Part shown: piece by piece, positions 10,385-21,799 of the stretch | Numbering within the stretch: the stretch's first letter is position 1 | Layout: each line of letters opens with the position of its first letter | Origin: Acanthococcus lagerstroemiae | Lineage: Eukaryota > Arthropoda > Insecta > Hemiptera > Eriococcidae | DNA: 64,000 nt | Assembly: GCA_031841125.1 (NCBI GenBank) | Contig: CM063109.1 | Coordinates: 7,974,321 to 8,038,320, forward strand | Direction of reading: 5' to 3' | Program-made: the position numbers and the translations under genes | The notes under the pieces: generated by a model | The model's database searches: none | Told to the model about the DNA's origin: nothing | The model's input: only the letters and a program-made list of their open reading frames with translations

Positions 10385-11515
10385 AGAAATATGCTTAAAA
10401 ATGATACAAGTAATAATGAAAATTATTTAAAAAACGTGTCGGAAGTTAGAAAATATGGGGAAAGACTGGCAGAAAGGAGGAGAGGCAGCTATCTATACTA
10501 CTTTGGTTCCACAAAAGGTTACAGGGGGTGGGTTTTTATATTCACAAAAATATCAAAAATAATGTTTTGGAAATTGAAATAATATCTGAAAGAATATGCC
10601 TACTAAAACTGAAAATAGATGAGAAGACAAAAATGCTAATCTTGCAAGTGTATGCACCTATAGCCGGAGCAGAGAAGGCAGAAGCAGTTAAATTTTATGA
10701 CGAGCTGGAAGCAACAATTCAAAAAGAGAAGGAATACTATCAGGTAATAATGGGGGACTTCAACGTAAAAGTAGGAGGGGAGGCTAATTCAAAACACTTA
10801 GTTCCATCTGGTGTGGGGGAGAGAAACGAGAGTGGGGAAAGATTAGTAAAAATTGCCCAAACATTTAACTTATGTACAGCAAACACTTTTTACAAGACAA
10901 AAAAAAAGTCAAAAGGAAATGGACATGGATATCGCTAGACGGGAAAACTAAAAATGAGACTGACCGCCTACTATTAAATGACCTGTCAGTAGTTCAAGAT
11001 GTAACAACACTGTCAAAATTTGACTTCTCATCAGACTACCGCATATCACGCTGTAAATTGAGCATCGCCCAGAGATTCCAGTATAAAAATCACAGGAAGG
11101 GAACAGGGAGAGGAAGACGGATCATCCCAGTCAGAAAGAAAGAGAATGCACGTCAGGAACTAACATCAGTGCTAGAGGAAATGAAAGTCGAAGAAAATTT
11201 CTACGACAGTATGGTCCAAGCTTTATAAAACACGGTTGGAGAGTTTGGAGGGACGAGGGCTAAAGAGAAAACCAGAGATAAGCTTTCAAAACAGACTTTC
11301 GAGTCAGGGGGAGTAAAAGTACTCAACTGGATACGCTGCAAAGGAAAATAAAGATAGGTAGGCCAGTAACTAGATAGAAAGATGAACTCGTCAGAGAACT
11401 GGGACCCCGGGTGGCAAAGATTAGCGCAGGATAAAAGAAAATGGAAAAGCTACGTGGAGGCGTATGCCAAAAAATGGGCGGAGGTACTCACACACACGTT
11501 TGGTTGACAATCGGC
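10385..11515 (+). mobile_element. RTE-like LINE, RT internally deleted
   Basis: Endonuclease pieces in neighbouring frames: YLYYFGSTKGYRGW near 10490, LQVYAPIAGAEKAEAV near 10645, IMGDFNVKVGGEA near 10748 (the GDFN catalytic motif), and DRLLLNDLSVVQ near 10965. The SDH motif reads SDYR near 11032, so the catalytic His has become Tyr. After the linker (about 11100-11226) the frame stops. The next recognisable part is the C-terminal tail near 11350-11507 (GRPVTR, WKSYVEAYAKKWAEV). The whole RT core is missing, so this is an internal-deletion derivative of the family at 7.6 kb or a sister family. Confidence 0.7.
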
Positions 11516-13420
11516 GCAAAATGTACCTGCCCATTAAAATTTTTCAATCACTTTATTTCTCTTTAAATTGATCAGCGCCGCCGCACGTTTTTCGACTGTC
11601 GTCGCAACACACGCTTATTTTATTTTCGTAACGAGTAAAATTGTCTTGAGGATCTGTCTTATACAAGTTTTGGAAAGCTATTCAGTGTTGAAGCCAATGT
11701 TTACACAGCAATTTCCTCGTGTGTCAGTAGTAACGGATTACAAAATGAGTTGCGCGTAACTTTGGGGTTGACTTTTCATCCTGATCTCGAGATCTCGACT
11801 AAATACCGAAGCATATCCGCATTAATTTTGACTTACTGATGTCGGTACGTTTTGCGACATAAATAAATAGTAATTTCACACCAAATCGAATGCTTTATTT
11901 GTAATTAAGGACTATGAACCTGAACCTCGACACCTTATGGCGGTATAAAGGAACGTGCAGAAAAACTATTTCAGTGAGGTCATATATTCAGTTTATGCAC
12001 TTTGCTTGCGCCATCGAAAGATATTGTTTGTTTCTGCGCTGGAGGACAATGTCATACAAATTACCCATTTATTCTTGAGAGCATGAATATTAATTTAACA
12101 GCTTACTGTACCGTGAAGAATTATCTACGATATTGTTTATTCGTCGTAATCTTCCAACAGCAACCGTGGTAATGACCGTATAAATCATTCTGGAAGATGC
12201 GGTGCCGTAAAATCATTCATTTCTCCGCATATTATATGGCGGCATATTATAAATACAACGAAATGCATTTCTCGGATGTTCCTTACTGATTTCATTCAGA
12301 ATCCGATTTGCCTCGTCCATTATTATTCCGCGTGCCGAAAGTTAACCAAGAGTGTACACTGTACACTTTTTCATCGTTTTATAGCAGTCAACATGTCAAA
12401 TATTTTAGGTACCGAATATTTCGCGCATTCGTTTTGTTCGTATAATGAGTGGTTCTGCGTGGAATTTCGAATTAAGGTATGAATTTACGGAGAACACAGT
12501 CATGTACTTGGAACTGCGGTCTCATTAACTCCATTAAAAGTACCTCCGATAGATAGCGACATTCGTGGAAGCGTATTCTCATTTTCTTTTTTGTACTCAG
12601 GGGCGATTTGAAACTTGAAAAGTTACCCGAAAAATGCAGTAACATCTGCTCATGTTATTTTCACTATACCTCCACCTTGTATCTTTTACTCATTTCTCCT
12701 TTCCAGTCTCTACGTCGGCCCGAAACTCTCTTATGTAGGCCCGAGCCCCGTAGAGAGAAAAAGAGGGCCTGCGGGAATTTCCACGGGCCCCCTCTCTTTT
12801 CTGTTCATTTTGTTCTTTTGTCAAATGGGAAAAAATTATAAGCTACGGGATAAGAAGTTTCTTTCATAGTATAAGGATTTAATTGCTGATTCAATGTACA
12901 GTATGATGTAGCCATTCAGGCTTTTTGAAAATATCGTCCCCCCCTGAAAATCCGGACCCGGGATATTTACCCCCTCTCTCGACAGGGTTGGCCGGCCCAA
13001 ATCCTATGAAAGGGCCTGATGGCCAATTGCGGAAAAGCCCGGTGTTATCCTTACCAGACAAGTAATTATCATAGTGCTGATTTCCGATTAACTTTTCTGC
13101 ATTTTTGACATAAATGTACAGAATCATTGCAGACTATAGTTCCTGAAGCTGTAACGTCAGCTTTAATGGCATTTTTCTTTGGTATATTCATCCACTTCAA
13201 GTGTAATCGCTTTCCGAGTTTATGCTCCTACTTCTTGCAGAAAACAGACGAAGTCTGGTTAAGTAATTGAATCAAGTCAGAACATTCTGTTGATGCCGAA
13301 AGTCGCGTTGAAAATATGAATTAATATTTCGTGCTCCTCAAAGAGGGAACAGTCACGTTTTGATAGTTGGTAAGGGTGTTCACCAAAATAATGCAGAACA
13401 AACATCTCTGAACCTACATT
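11516..13420. other. Intergenic, no gene recognised
   Basis: Only short ORFs with no recognisable domains. A G/C-rich patch at 12.71-12.80 kb repeats GGCCCGA/GGGCC motifs, and a second patch at 12.94-13.03 kb has similar GGCC blocks. Both may be decayed MITE pieces. Confidence 0.4.
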
Positions 13421-14035
13421 TGAAGGGTACAGGGAAAGAAGCAGGTAAATCACTTTTTTGACGAAATTGAATTATTAATACCGTTGAAACGGGAGTAATG
13501 TGTAAAAGTAGCTGAGCTATTGGAAAGTTAACCAAAAGTACCCATGTTGGTAGACCTGCCTCTACAACTGGGGGATAATTTAAGTCGTCCGTATAAAAGA
13601 CATGTAAAAGGAGCGATCTTTGAGCGCATTTGGCGTGTTATAAAAACCGTTTTTGAAAGAAAGTTGGTTGAAATAATTTCAGCAATAGCACTGAGCTATC
13701 AGGATAAAAAAGAATTACCTCCACAGACAGTTTTTAAATGAAATTACGTGAAATTAAAAATCGCGATTTTTGATGTAGAAGAATAGGGAGGCTGAAATAA
13801 TCCCCCAGACGTTTCCAGTGTGTTGAGCGTTACTTAGTTTGCGTGTGTTACACTAGCGCTACCTAGGTAGTATGAACTTCCCAACGGTCAGATGCCTGAA
13901 AGGATCCTACAGTCCAGGAAAACGGGTTTCAAAATTAACGTACAAGTAAAGAACCACGTATGTAAACAAATTGTTTTTCATTTTTCTCGCTTCGCCGCAA
14001 AAGCGACTTACCTGCTTCTTTCCCTGTACCCTTCA
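13421..14035. mobile_element. 0.6-kb non-autonomous element with ~38-bp TIRs
   Basis: The segment starting TGAAGGGTACAGGGAAAGAA at 13421 and running to about 13458 recurs inverted, ending at 14035 (TTCTTTCCCTGTACCCTTCA). There are only two or three mismatches over nearly 40 bp. The interior has no transposase and only short ORFs. A clear target duplication was not seen, so the superfamily is open. Confidence 0.65.
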
Positions 14036-15729
14036 TTTTATTTCCAGGAATCTGAAAACTTTCTATTAGCAGCAGAGCTCTAATCGAATTGATGACTTCT
14101 TGCTCTGTGCCTTCCGAATCTCACTTTCATTGCATCAGTCAGAAGTTACCGATGAAGTAATACAGTTTTGAGTTCTCGTCAATATCTTTGTATCTCTACA
14201 CAATTTAGGCAATGATGAATACTAGCATGTAGCAAACAACGTGGCCTCGGCGTTAACGTTATAATCTGTTCATCTTTTAGTCGTTATCGTTCATTTCTAC
14301 TTCTCATCCGTCAATGGTGTTTATTTTTGCCAGTAATTCATTAAACCATACCGTGATAAAATTATTGCTGCCCTCGTATAGGAACAGTATTGACGGTAGC
14401 CGAGTGCACACTTGTATATTAATCCCCTTCTCATTCTGTAATTTTTTTAGAAGTCACTAGAATTCACTAGTCATATATATTCACAAGCTAGAATACTCGA
14501 ACACGCTGAGAAGCTTATTTTCAAATGCAGTTCAGGGATTACATGTACCTAGTCTGAATGCACTTCAGCTTCCAATAATTTTGATTTTTGAACATGAGTG
14601 CGTGCTTTCCGGGCCGCCGATGTAGTCCACGTTTTGCTAAATCTTCAACTTGCTTACTGTACCTAATCTGCCTACCGAATCCTATAATTACCTGCATTCT
14701 ACTGAATTTTCAACTTGCTCATTATATCCAGCCTACCTACCGAACTCTACCATCACTTGCATTTTAAATTTAATTTTCATCTCGTCAAAATTTCTTGAAA
14801 TAAGGCACCGTCTCCTTTTTCCCATTCTAATCAAAAGTATAAACAATCCGCATTATAACTTACCATTAACATAGTTGATATTATAATACATCACATATCG
14901 GTCACTCAGTACAAAATGCTGAACACGCAATTATGATTTTTCAAAGGACATTAAAACGACACTCAGAAATGCGAAGTACAGTCGCGTAACTCTTTCATGA
15001 GAATCAAAAATAAACAGAAAAAAGTAAGAAAAAAAAAGTGTTAATAACGCCGAAAACGTGTTGAATGTGGATCTAACAAAAGAAAAAGTACTCGAGATAG
15101 AAGTAATTCGATTTTCACGCCGCCTACCTGAAGACTTCCATCGACATTTCCCTCTCCATGTGAACACAGATTGATTCGCTATTGTCGTCGCCTTCTTCTT
15201 TACTCCGGTATGTTGAAGAAAATATTCAAAACTTTGTTTCCTTTTGGCTCATAAAAGTCGTAGATTATTGCAGTTATTATACGACCGAAAAAAAGTACCA
15301 AAAATATGGCGAATGTCGGTTCAAATTCGAAATCATTTTTGGAAATATTTGCTGAAAAATGGAATGATTATTGGGTCTTGTATTCGGTGAGAAAGAGCTG
15401 ATGATGCATTTCGTGTGGAAGACAAGATGCGGAATCGTGAATTTGATTTGATAAATAATGATGAAACATCCCAATTCAGATTTCTTTGAGCCATATTCAA
15501 CAATTCAAGTGTTATTCTCGTAGAATTGAATGAGGTGTCTCTTATATAACAGTTTTTCACTATTCGAGGGGAGGGGGCTGAATCTCCTAATTCTTCTGTT
15601 TTTCCGAATTATAACCTAGATGAATCATGGAGAACTGCAATTAGTAGATAACAAGGTCAGTGAGTTTCTACAGTTTCTGCTGCTTTTCAAAGGCTCAAAA
15701 TTATTGGTACGCTATATTCCAGCTAAGAG
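14036..15729. other. Intergenic, no gene recognised
   Basis: AT-rich, with short ORFs on both strands and no recognisable motif. Two similar stretches near 14650-14690 and 14710-14750 (TACCTAATCTGCCTACCGAA-like and TATCCAGCCTACCTACCGAA) form a small local duplication. Confidence 0.4.
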
Positions 15730-16110
15730 GACACCCCCAGTAAGTATGCCAAGTTCCTATTAGGGCTTGACAGGAAACATGCAAGGCTCACGGTCGAACA
15801 CTGGTCATGGGGCTACAAAACACATGTGGTATGAAATAGGAGTGGTGAAAAGTGGCTCCTGTAGGTACTGTGGAAAAGAGGAAGAAACCTCAATCCATAT
15901 CATATGTCAATACCCAGCAATAGCCGGGACAAGACGCAAAGCATTAGGACTAGAGTATCCAGTACCCGGTGAAGTCAAAGGGATAGAACTCAGTAAAATC
16001 CTCACTTTAGCTATAAAAGTGAAGCTATTGACCTGATCCTTATCAGCAACCTGAGAAACAGTGCAATGGATTATAAAGTCTGAGCACTCGGCGCATACAG
16101 GGCCACCTCA
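15730..16110 (+). mobile_element. LINE 3' fragment with terminal Cys/His finger
   Basis: The frame at about 15760-16036 reads CRYCGKEEETSIHIICQYPA, a C-x2-C-x8-H-x4-C finger, preceded by a TGN..SRSNTGH stretch. It is followed by TRRKALGLEYPVPGEVKGIEL. This matches the region after RNase H in I/Jockey-group LINEs. The rest of the element is absent. Dead fragment. Confidence 0.65.
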
Positions 16111-16956
16111 CACAAATGTAATGTGATGCGTAAACAAAGTTGAGATATTCGTATTGTGTGTTATGACAAAAAAAAGTCCATATTTCACGTCATATTCTGA
16201 CATGAATTAATCTTATTAGTTCCGTTTTCACCAGATAATCTCCTCCATTCATATAAACCTCTACATTAGAGTGGACAGAAAATAATTGGATTCGGAGGTC
16301 GATTAAGGCTGAAAAGTTGCATTTGGAAACAAAAATGAAGTGTCCAAAATTTCGCTGAAAAATACTAAAATTTTCTCATGGCCCAACGCGAGGGAAATTT
16401 CAAATAGAGTTTGACACGTAACTAAAATAGTTTGATTATCTTATAGTAGGTATAGGAACATAGCTATTTTCGTATAAATATTTATTCGTACAAGTGAGCA
16501 AAATTCGCTTTATTTACATCTTAGAGCAGTGGGGAGGGGGGTCGTTGGAAGCTAAATAATTTCTAAAATCATTTTGACTGTAACCTCTACACAAATGTTA
16601 CAACAGGGCCTGTAACCTGCTAAAATTGGAAAAGAAGTAGCATATAACTGCTTCAATCTCTTTGGATCACTTATTTTATTTTTGATGTTGTTTCCAGCGT
16701 AAACCCGCCCTTGTTGCACCACAGAAAGTTTGAATTTTTCTCATTTGCAAATATTCCCAAGTTCAAATTGTTAGTCGTACCCACATTCTGAATTCAGTTC
16801 TTTTTTCTGTTCAATTTTGTTCTATCTATGTTCCACGCCACCACTATTCATTGTGTCAAATCTTTAAAATTTATATTGATTTCTCGATTTACCAAAAAAT
16901 GTTGGATTGTTTCCTCTGGCACTCAGTGTGTCAAGTCTCTCAGTCGTTCCCGTTTT
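16111..16956. other. Intergenic, nothing recognised
   Basis: AT-rich sequence without recognisable genes; short ORFs only. Confidence 0.4.
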
Positions 16957-17212
16957 AATTGGACGCTGCTTAACAAAAGGGAACCAACCCACATTTGTAA
17001 ACAAAATGAGTTATTATTATCGTTGGAAAGAGTGTAACATGTAGAATTTTTCAAAATTGGGCCACCGATTCAAAAATGTGTACTCAGTGCGGAACAGCTT
17101 ATCAGTAAACGCAATGCCATATAGTTTCTACATGGCTCTTGAACTTCAAATCACATGTTCTCAAAAAGCGGATTTTGTGGGTTAGTTTCCTTTTGTTAAA
17201 CAGCGCCCAATT
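16957..17212. mobile_element. MITE family A, copy 1 (full length)
   Basis: A 256-bp element. The left end (AATTGGACGCTGCTTAACAA, then AAGGGAACCAACCCACA) and right end are inverted copies over about 37 bp with few mismatches. Related sequence occurs inverted at 34898-35140 and partially at 55335-55456. No coding capacity. Confidence 0.7.
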
Positions 17213-17606
17213 GCATGTTATTCATTCAGGAGTGCGACCACTGAAATCCTGCTATGAATAGCTGCGATAGACAACGTTGTTATCCTATTTTCCTGCTATC
17301 TGTCTATCCCTTATTTTCTTACGCGTAACCGAAGATCAATGATAGGGTCATGATCTCATGAAAATAGACGGCGTTGCATAATCATGATAGCCAGAATTTC
17401 AATAATCGCACTCCAGCACGATCAAGCTATATTATAGCTCTCGTGTCATCCGTCATCGTTGGTCTTTTAGTTTCGTTTTCATCATTATAAATATTTGACC
17501 AGGAGCCTTCTTTCTCGTCTTGACAACAACCAGCAACGAATTGTTGTATGAAGAAAAGCATAACTGAAACGCCGAAAATCCGCAGTTCGGTTTCAAATCC
17601 AGAAGA

Positions 17607-17768
17607 ATGGCCGAACGCTTCAGGCTTGAGCGTCCAGCACAAGAAGAGCTCAATGAGGAAAGACAAGACCGTAGACTCCGGCCTATAAAGCTGAGTCGAA
17701 AATGCCAAAAAGCAATAATTTTGCAAATGATAACAAAAATAATCCAACGTGCGGTTTTCGTGATCTGA
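17607..17768 (+). CDS. Small basic ORF upstream of AATF (doubtful)
   Basis: A 53-codon ATG frame, very rich in Arg, Glu and Lys, lies about 90 bp before the AATF start. It could be an upstream ORF in the AATF 5' leader or chance. No family is recognised, and both interpretations remain open. Confidence 0.2.
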   Translation: MAERFRLERPAQEELNEERQDRRLRPIKLSRKCQKAIILQMITKIIQRAVFVI

Positions 17769-17856
17769 AACAAATTCAGTAAAAACGGGAAAAAAGGTAC
17801 AGAAGTTCTAATTAAATTGCTTTTCACTTGTATGGTTTCGAAATTTCGTTATAGCA

Positions 17857-20113
17857 ATGAAGAAAAAAGTGCAAAAGTTGATTGAAGAGAATTTCCGTCA
17901 AGATGATGCGTTTAAAGACGATGAACTGGAAAACGATTCTCTGTTCAAAAGTTAGTATCCTTGGTTAATGTATGATAAATCTGCCGGAAAACAGTTATCT
18001 TTATGCATTCATTGTAATTCCAGTTTCAGTCGGCGATATTTTAGACGACAAGGTTGAAGAGTTCCCAACTGATCTCGGGAACCGTGGGTTTCGGAGTAAA
18101 ATCTTTCCTGGAGATGTTCTCGTGAATGATGTATCTAGGAAAAGGACTCAAAAGTCTCTCAATTCTGGAAAAGATTTCTTCGATTCACCTTCCGAAAACG
18201 AAGATCTCGGAAGGTATATCATTATTGATGGCGTTATTCCCTGAACAAGAACTCCAATAGTTCCATGTATGACTTCAGTTTTACTTTCTGTGTTCAGTGA
18301 TGGTGATGCGGATGTAGGAATGCAGAAGAAAAAGAAGCGTTTCAACCAGACTGTAACTAGTGAAAGCGAAACTGATGTTGAAGACGCGAACGCAAGTGAA
18401 GCAGGTAATGATTCAGCTCTGAAGAAATCTCACCTGATCTCTATATCGAATTAAGAAAATTTGATAACCTACAATTTGTTTTTCAGAAAACGAAAGCGAT
18501 AGAGAAGAGCCACATAAAACGTCTAGTGAAGCTGAAGATGATGAATCGGATGAAGAACAGGATGATGAAGAACAAGACGAACTGGATGAAGAACAAGAAG
18601 ATGAAAGTGACATCGACGACGATCTTTCGGAAGTCAACGAAGAAGAAGATCATCCATCGTTTGTATATTCTGGAGGCATCCGAGATACAGCATCCGAATT
18701 GGAGAAAGGGATGGCCGTGAGAAGTCAACTGAGTGAGTACTTCTTTCATGATGGCATGTTATTCCAAAATCTGTCTTCTCCGTAATACAATTCTATGCCA
18801 TTCTGTTTTAGATTTGTGGGAGGTATTGTTGGAAAGTAGGATAACATTGCAGAAGTGTTTAGTCGACTCGAATAAGTTACCTAAACCGGGAAAATTCAGT
18901 GAGGTGTGGTCTCAGTGTACGCAAGAAAATAAGAATTCCATCGTGGACTGTCGTGAGACTTTATGGGATTTGCTGGAGAAACTACTCCACGTGCAGGTTA
19001 AGCTTGATTCTTATTACAAGTATTTACCTTGCATTCTCATGAATTAGATTGAAAAATGATTTTTTTTTCCTTTGTAGAATAAATTCAGGAAACAATGCTC
19101 GGAGTTCATGGATACGTTGTGAGTGAAATATTGAACACATCAACTCCGTTGCATAATTTTGCAGTCCATCAAATAATTGATGCCTGTTACGTTTTCGCAG
19201 GGATGCTGAATCGAAAGAAGACATTGAAACAGAATTAAAAACAGATAATTTCAAAGTGAAACGAAGGAAGTTGACCGAGTACTCGAGTATTTTGGAGAAG
19301 CAGCACACCCTGTATGCACCATTCAGGGACAGAACGATACAAAAGTGGAATGATCGAACAAAAATTGCTAGTGGAAAATTTGCCAAGTCTAATTTTTCGG
19401 CTTTTGATCAACCTGTTCTCAAGCAAATCGAGCAAATAATGAGCGATAAACACCGTTTAATTCAGAAAACTCATGTCAAGCGGTCGGAGTATAATATTAT
19501 TGGCGAAAACTCCAGTCAAGAAAATGAGGTATGTGTTATGATGCATGAAAACCAGGGCTTCGAATAATTATTTTGTGAATTCCTGCTACGAGCTCGTTAC
19601 GTGAAATGGTTCTCCTAATTATTGACAGAATTTTGAGACTTGTGTTCTGTTTATTTAGTTTGCTTGTATTTAGTTGCCTTTAGCAATTATGAACATTCAA
19701 TTTTCAGAATTCTAGTTCTAATGATGAAAAAGATCGTGAAATCTTCGACGACGATGATTTCTACCATAAACTGTTGAGAGATTATATCGAAAGGAAAACA
19801 GCTGATATTTCAGATCCTACGCAACTGACCAAGTTTGTTATTATTTCACGTTATTTGTCTTTCAACCTGTTCTGCCTGAATTTTAATTTTTGTATACTCT
19901 GATTTTCCTAGGAAATGGATAAAACTCCAAAGTCTAAGGAATAAGATGAAGAGGAGAGTAGATACTCGACGTACCAAAGGACGAAAAATTAAATTCGATG
20001 TTCATACCAAGCTTGTCAATTTCATGGCACCTAATACACTCCAGAAGTGGGAAGACAATGCGATAAATGAATTGTATAGCTCTGTTTTTGGGAAAAGTTT
20101 ATTAAACACGTAA
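17857..20113 (+). CDS. AATF: AATF/Che-1 (Bfr2-type) nucleolar protein
   Basis: AATF/Bfr2 acts in small-subunit ribosome biogenesis in the nucleolus, and in animals also in transcription and survival. Nine exons fit: 17857-17950, 18030-18213, 18298-18404, 18487-18732, 18812-18996, about 19089-19118, 19202-19528, 19708-19832 and 19912-20113, giving about 468 aa. The N-terminal third is acidic (long Asp/Glu runs in exon 4). The AATF-Che1 domain follows from [20 protein letters not shown], through the helix ending LLEKLLHVQ. The TRAUB/Bfr2 C-terminus has [39 protein letters not shown] and [19 protein letters not shown], all family signatures. ATG 17857 is the first in frame. Exon 6 is uncertain: the obvious acceptor after 19077 gives 41 nt and breaks phase, while one 11 nt later (AG at 19087-88) keeps it. 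The gene is convergent with Asterix, whose stop lies 178 bp away. Confidence 0.92.
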
Positions 20114-20291
20114 TATAAACATAGATTGCAATTTTTTCGTACGCTATTATAATTATTTATATTCATTATTCCTTCATATATCGAGATCAATCAGCCACCA
20201 TCAAACCAATCACCTTGACTGAGTCTCCAATGCTTCGGTAACGTTCGAATAGAAGCTTCTTACCAATGTCACTGAATGACGAGTAAGATTA

Positions 20292-20927
20292 CTAATGAGG
20301 AATCCATGGAATGATCATAGGTCTTGGATCTTGAATATAACACATTGTCAGGGCAGAGAAAGATAACCTGAAATATTGCCATAAACGGATAAGTGTACAT
20401 ACATACAATTCACAATGATGTCAACGCCACCATGGCTGTCCAGCACATGTAGTGTGTGCGTATTTTGGATGTTAGTACTTAGACGCAATGAATGGTCAAT
20501 AGAATAAGTACTGAAATTCTGTACGTACATGAAACTACTAAAAATTTGTTTCTTATCGTCGTTGATTTTGTAATTGGCGAAACTCACGCTGGAACAGTAC
20601 AATGCGACCCACGAACACCATTTAAGCTGAAAAAATCCAACATGATAAACACTGATCATCTAGCAATAATGATAAGAAATTTGGACAAGCAACTTACTTT
20701 CATCATTAGTCCCATCATGCTGAATAACATGGCCAGAATATTCGCGTAATCTGCTGCGTAATCATCAATTCCGGGTATGATCCGACCATTTAGGAATGGT
20801 TTATATCTAGAATACAAAAATGAAGTAGATTTCGATATCAAGAAATAAGTAACGTGTTATCAGTGGGCGATAGAAATTACCTGTGTATTCTGTCTGGTTT
20901 ACGAGGATCTGGGTGATTTGGTGGCAT
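20292..20927 (-). CDS. Asterix: Asterix (WDR83OS), PAT complex subunit
   Basis: Asterix pairs with CCDC47 in the ER PAT complex, which chaperones multi-pass membrane proteins during insertion. Four exons on the minus strand: 20927-20881, 20806-20698, 20626-20529 and 20367-20292, all with GT-AG borders and phases that close to 109 aa (human about 106). The N-terminus [20 protein letters not shown] carries the family's DPR(K/R)P start. Next come the [19 protein letters not shown] membrane helix, then [18 protein letters not shown] (family LKWCAWVA..CS), [11 protein letters not shown], and a C-terminal hydrophobic piece ending [11 protein letters not shown] (family NPQPMTPPW). The gene looks complete and intact. 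Its 3' end converges on AATF, so the 3' UTRs may overlap. Confidence 0.95.
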
Positions 20928-21475
20928 CTTCGACACAAATTCTGACGCTCGATCTATATACTTAGAATTATTGCAAATGAACTAAACTTACTACTGATGA
21001 AGCGTCGAAGGAATCGATCAAAAATTTATGAAAGGTTAGATTTCCAGTTTTGAGAAGATTCGGAATCTTCTACCCAATCAGAATCTACTGTGATCGTCAT
21101 CCAAATATACATTTTGAAATTTAAAACAAACCTTCAGTTCACCCGAATCCGTTAAGACTAAGGGTCTATTTAATTTTCATATCGTTATTATTGATAATAA
21201 CTCAGATATTATGATTGGTTATTATAATATTTGCTAGTTCAGATTCTGACTAATGAAATTCCAGAAACTTGTTCGCTTATCATGGATTGGAGATTATTTT
21301 GATCGTCTGGTCATTGCTGTTTTCAATATTTCATGTGTCGTGTTTGGACTCGCAGATTGTATTGATCTTTGATCTATGTATTCTTATCAATTTCGAACAT
21401 GAGAGTTTCAAAATATGAAATAATCTAAAATTTATTTGGTTTTTTGCTAGTCTGTAAATCTGCGTTTACTTGTAG

Positions 21476-21707
21476 GATAAATGTGATCGTTGCGGTGAGT
21501 GTCTACATTTGTATTTAAAAAAAGAGATAAATGAAAAAATGGATCTCTTGGAGAACCCGCCCCTGCTGAATGTACTGATTGATAGTTCGCCATCGTTCGA
21601 GAATGGCTCGAAACTGAGTTCACGATCACCTTCAATAACATCTGTGGATAGATGGCCTCCATTCTTTGTATCCAGGATATCCCGGAAAGATAACTTTGGT
21701 CTCAAAT
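21476..21707 (+). CDS. Unrecognised internal exon candidate
   Basis: The open frame begins right after an acceptor (TTACTTGTAG at 21466-21475), starts DKCDRCGECLHLYLKK, and runs to a strong donor (T|GTAAGT after 21707). It includes a Cys cluster (CDRCGEC) and a Ser-rich stretch with DRWPPFFVSRISRKD. If the donor is ignored, the frame continues to a stop at 21790 with a hydrophobic tail (LTVFVFTLLMLPYYSMYY). That could make it a last exon with a membrane anchor starting at ATG 21539 (83 aa). I could not assign a family or find confident partner exons. A 39-codon hydrophobic ORF at 21254-21373 might be related. Confidence 0.35.
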
Positions 21708-21799
21708 GTAAGTTCTCATTTTGCTTGACAGTCTTTGTTTTCACACTGCTTATGTTACCATATTATTCGATGTACTACATGAAATTATAAGTATAATAT

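Noticed and set aside
18413..18749. Ser-rich and Phe-rich minus-strand ORFs
   Set aside because: They are the reverse of the Asp/Glu-rich AATF exon 4.
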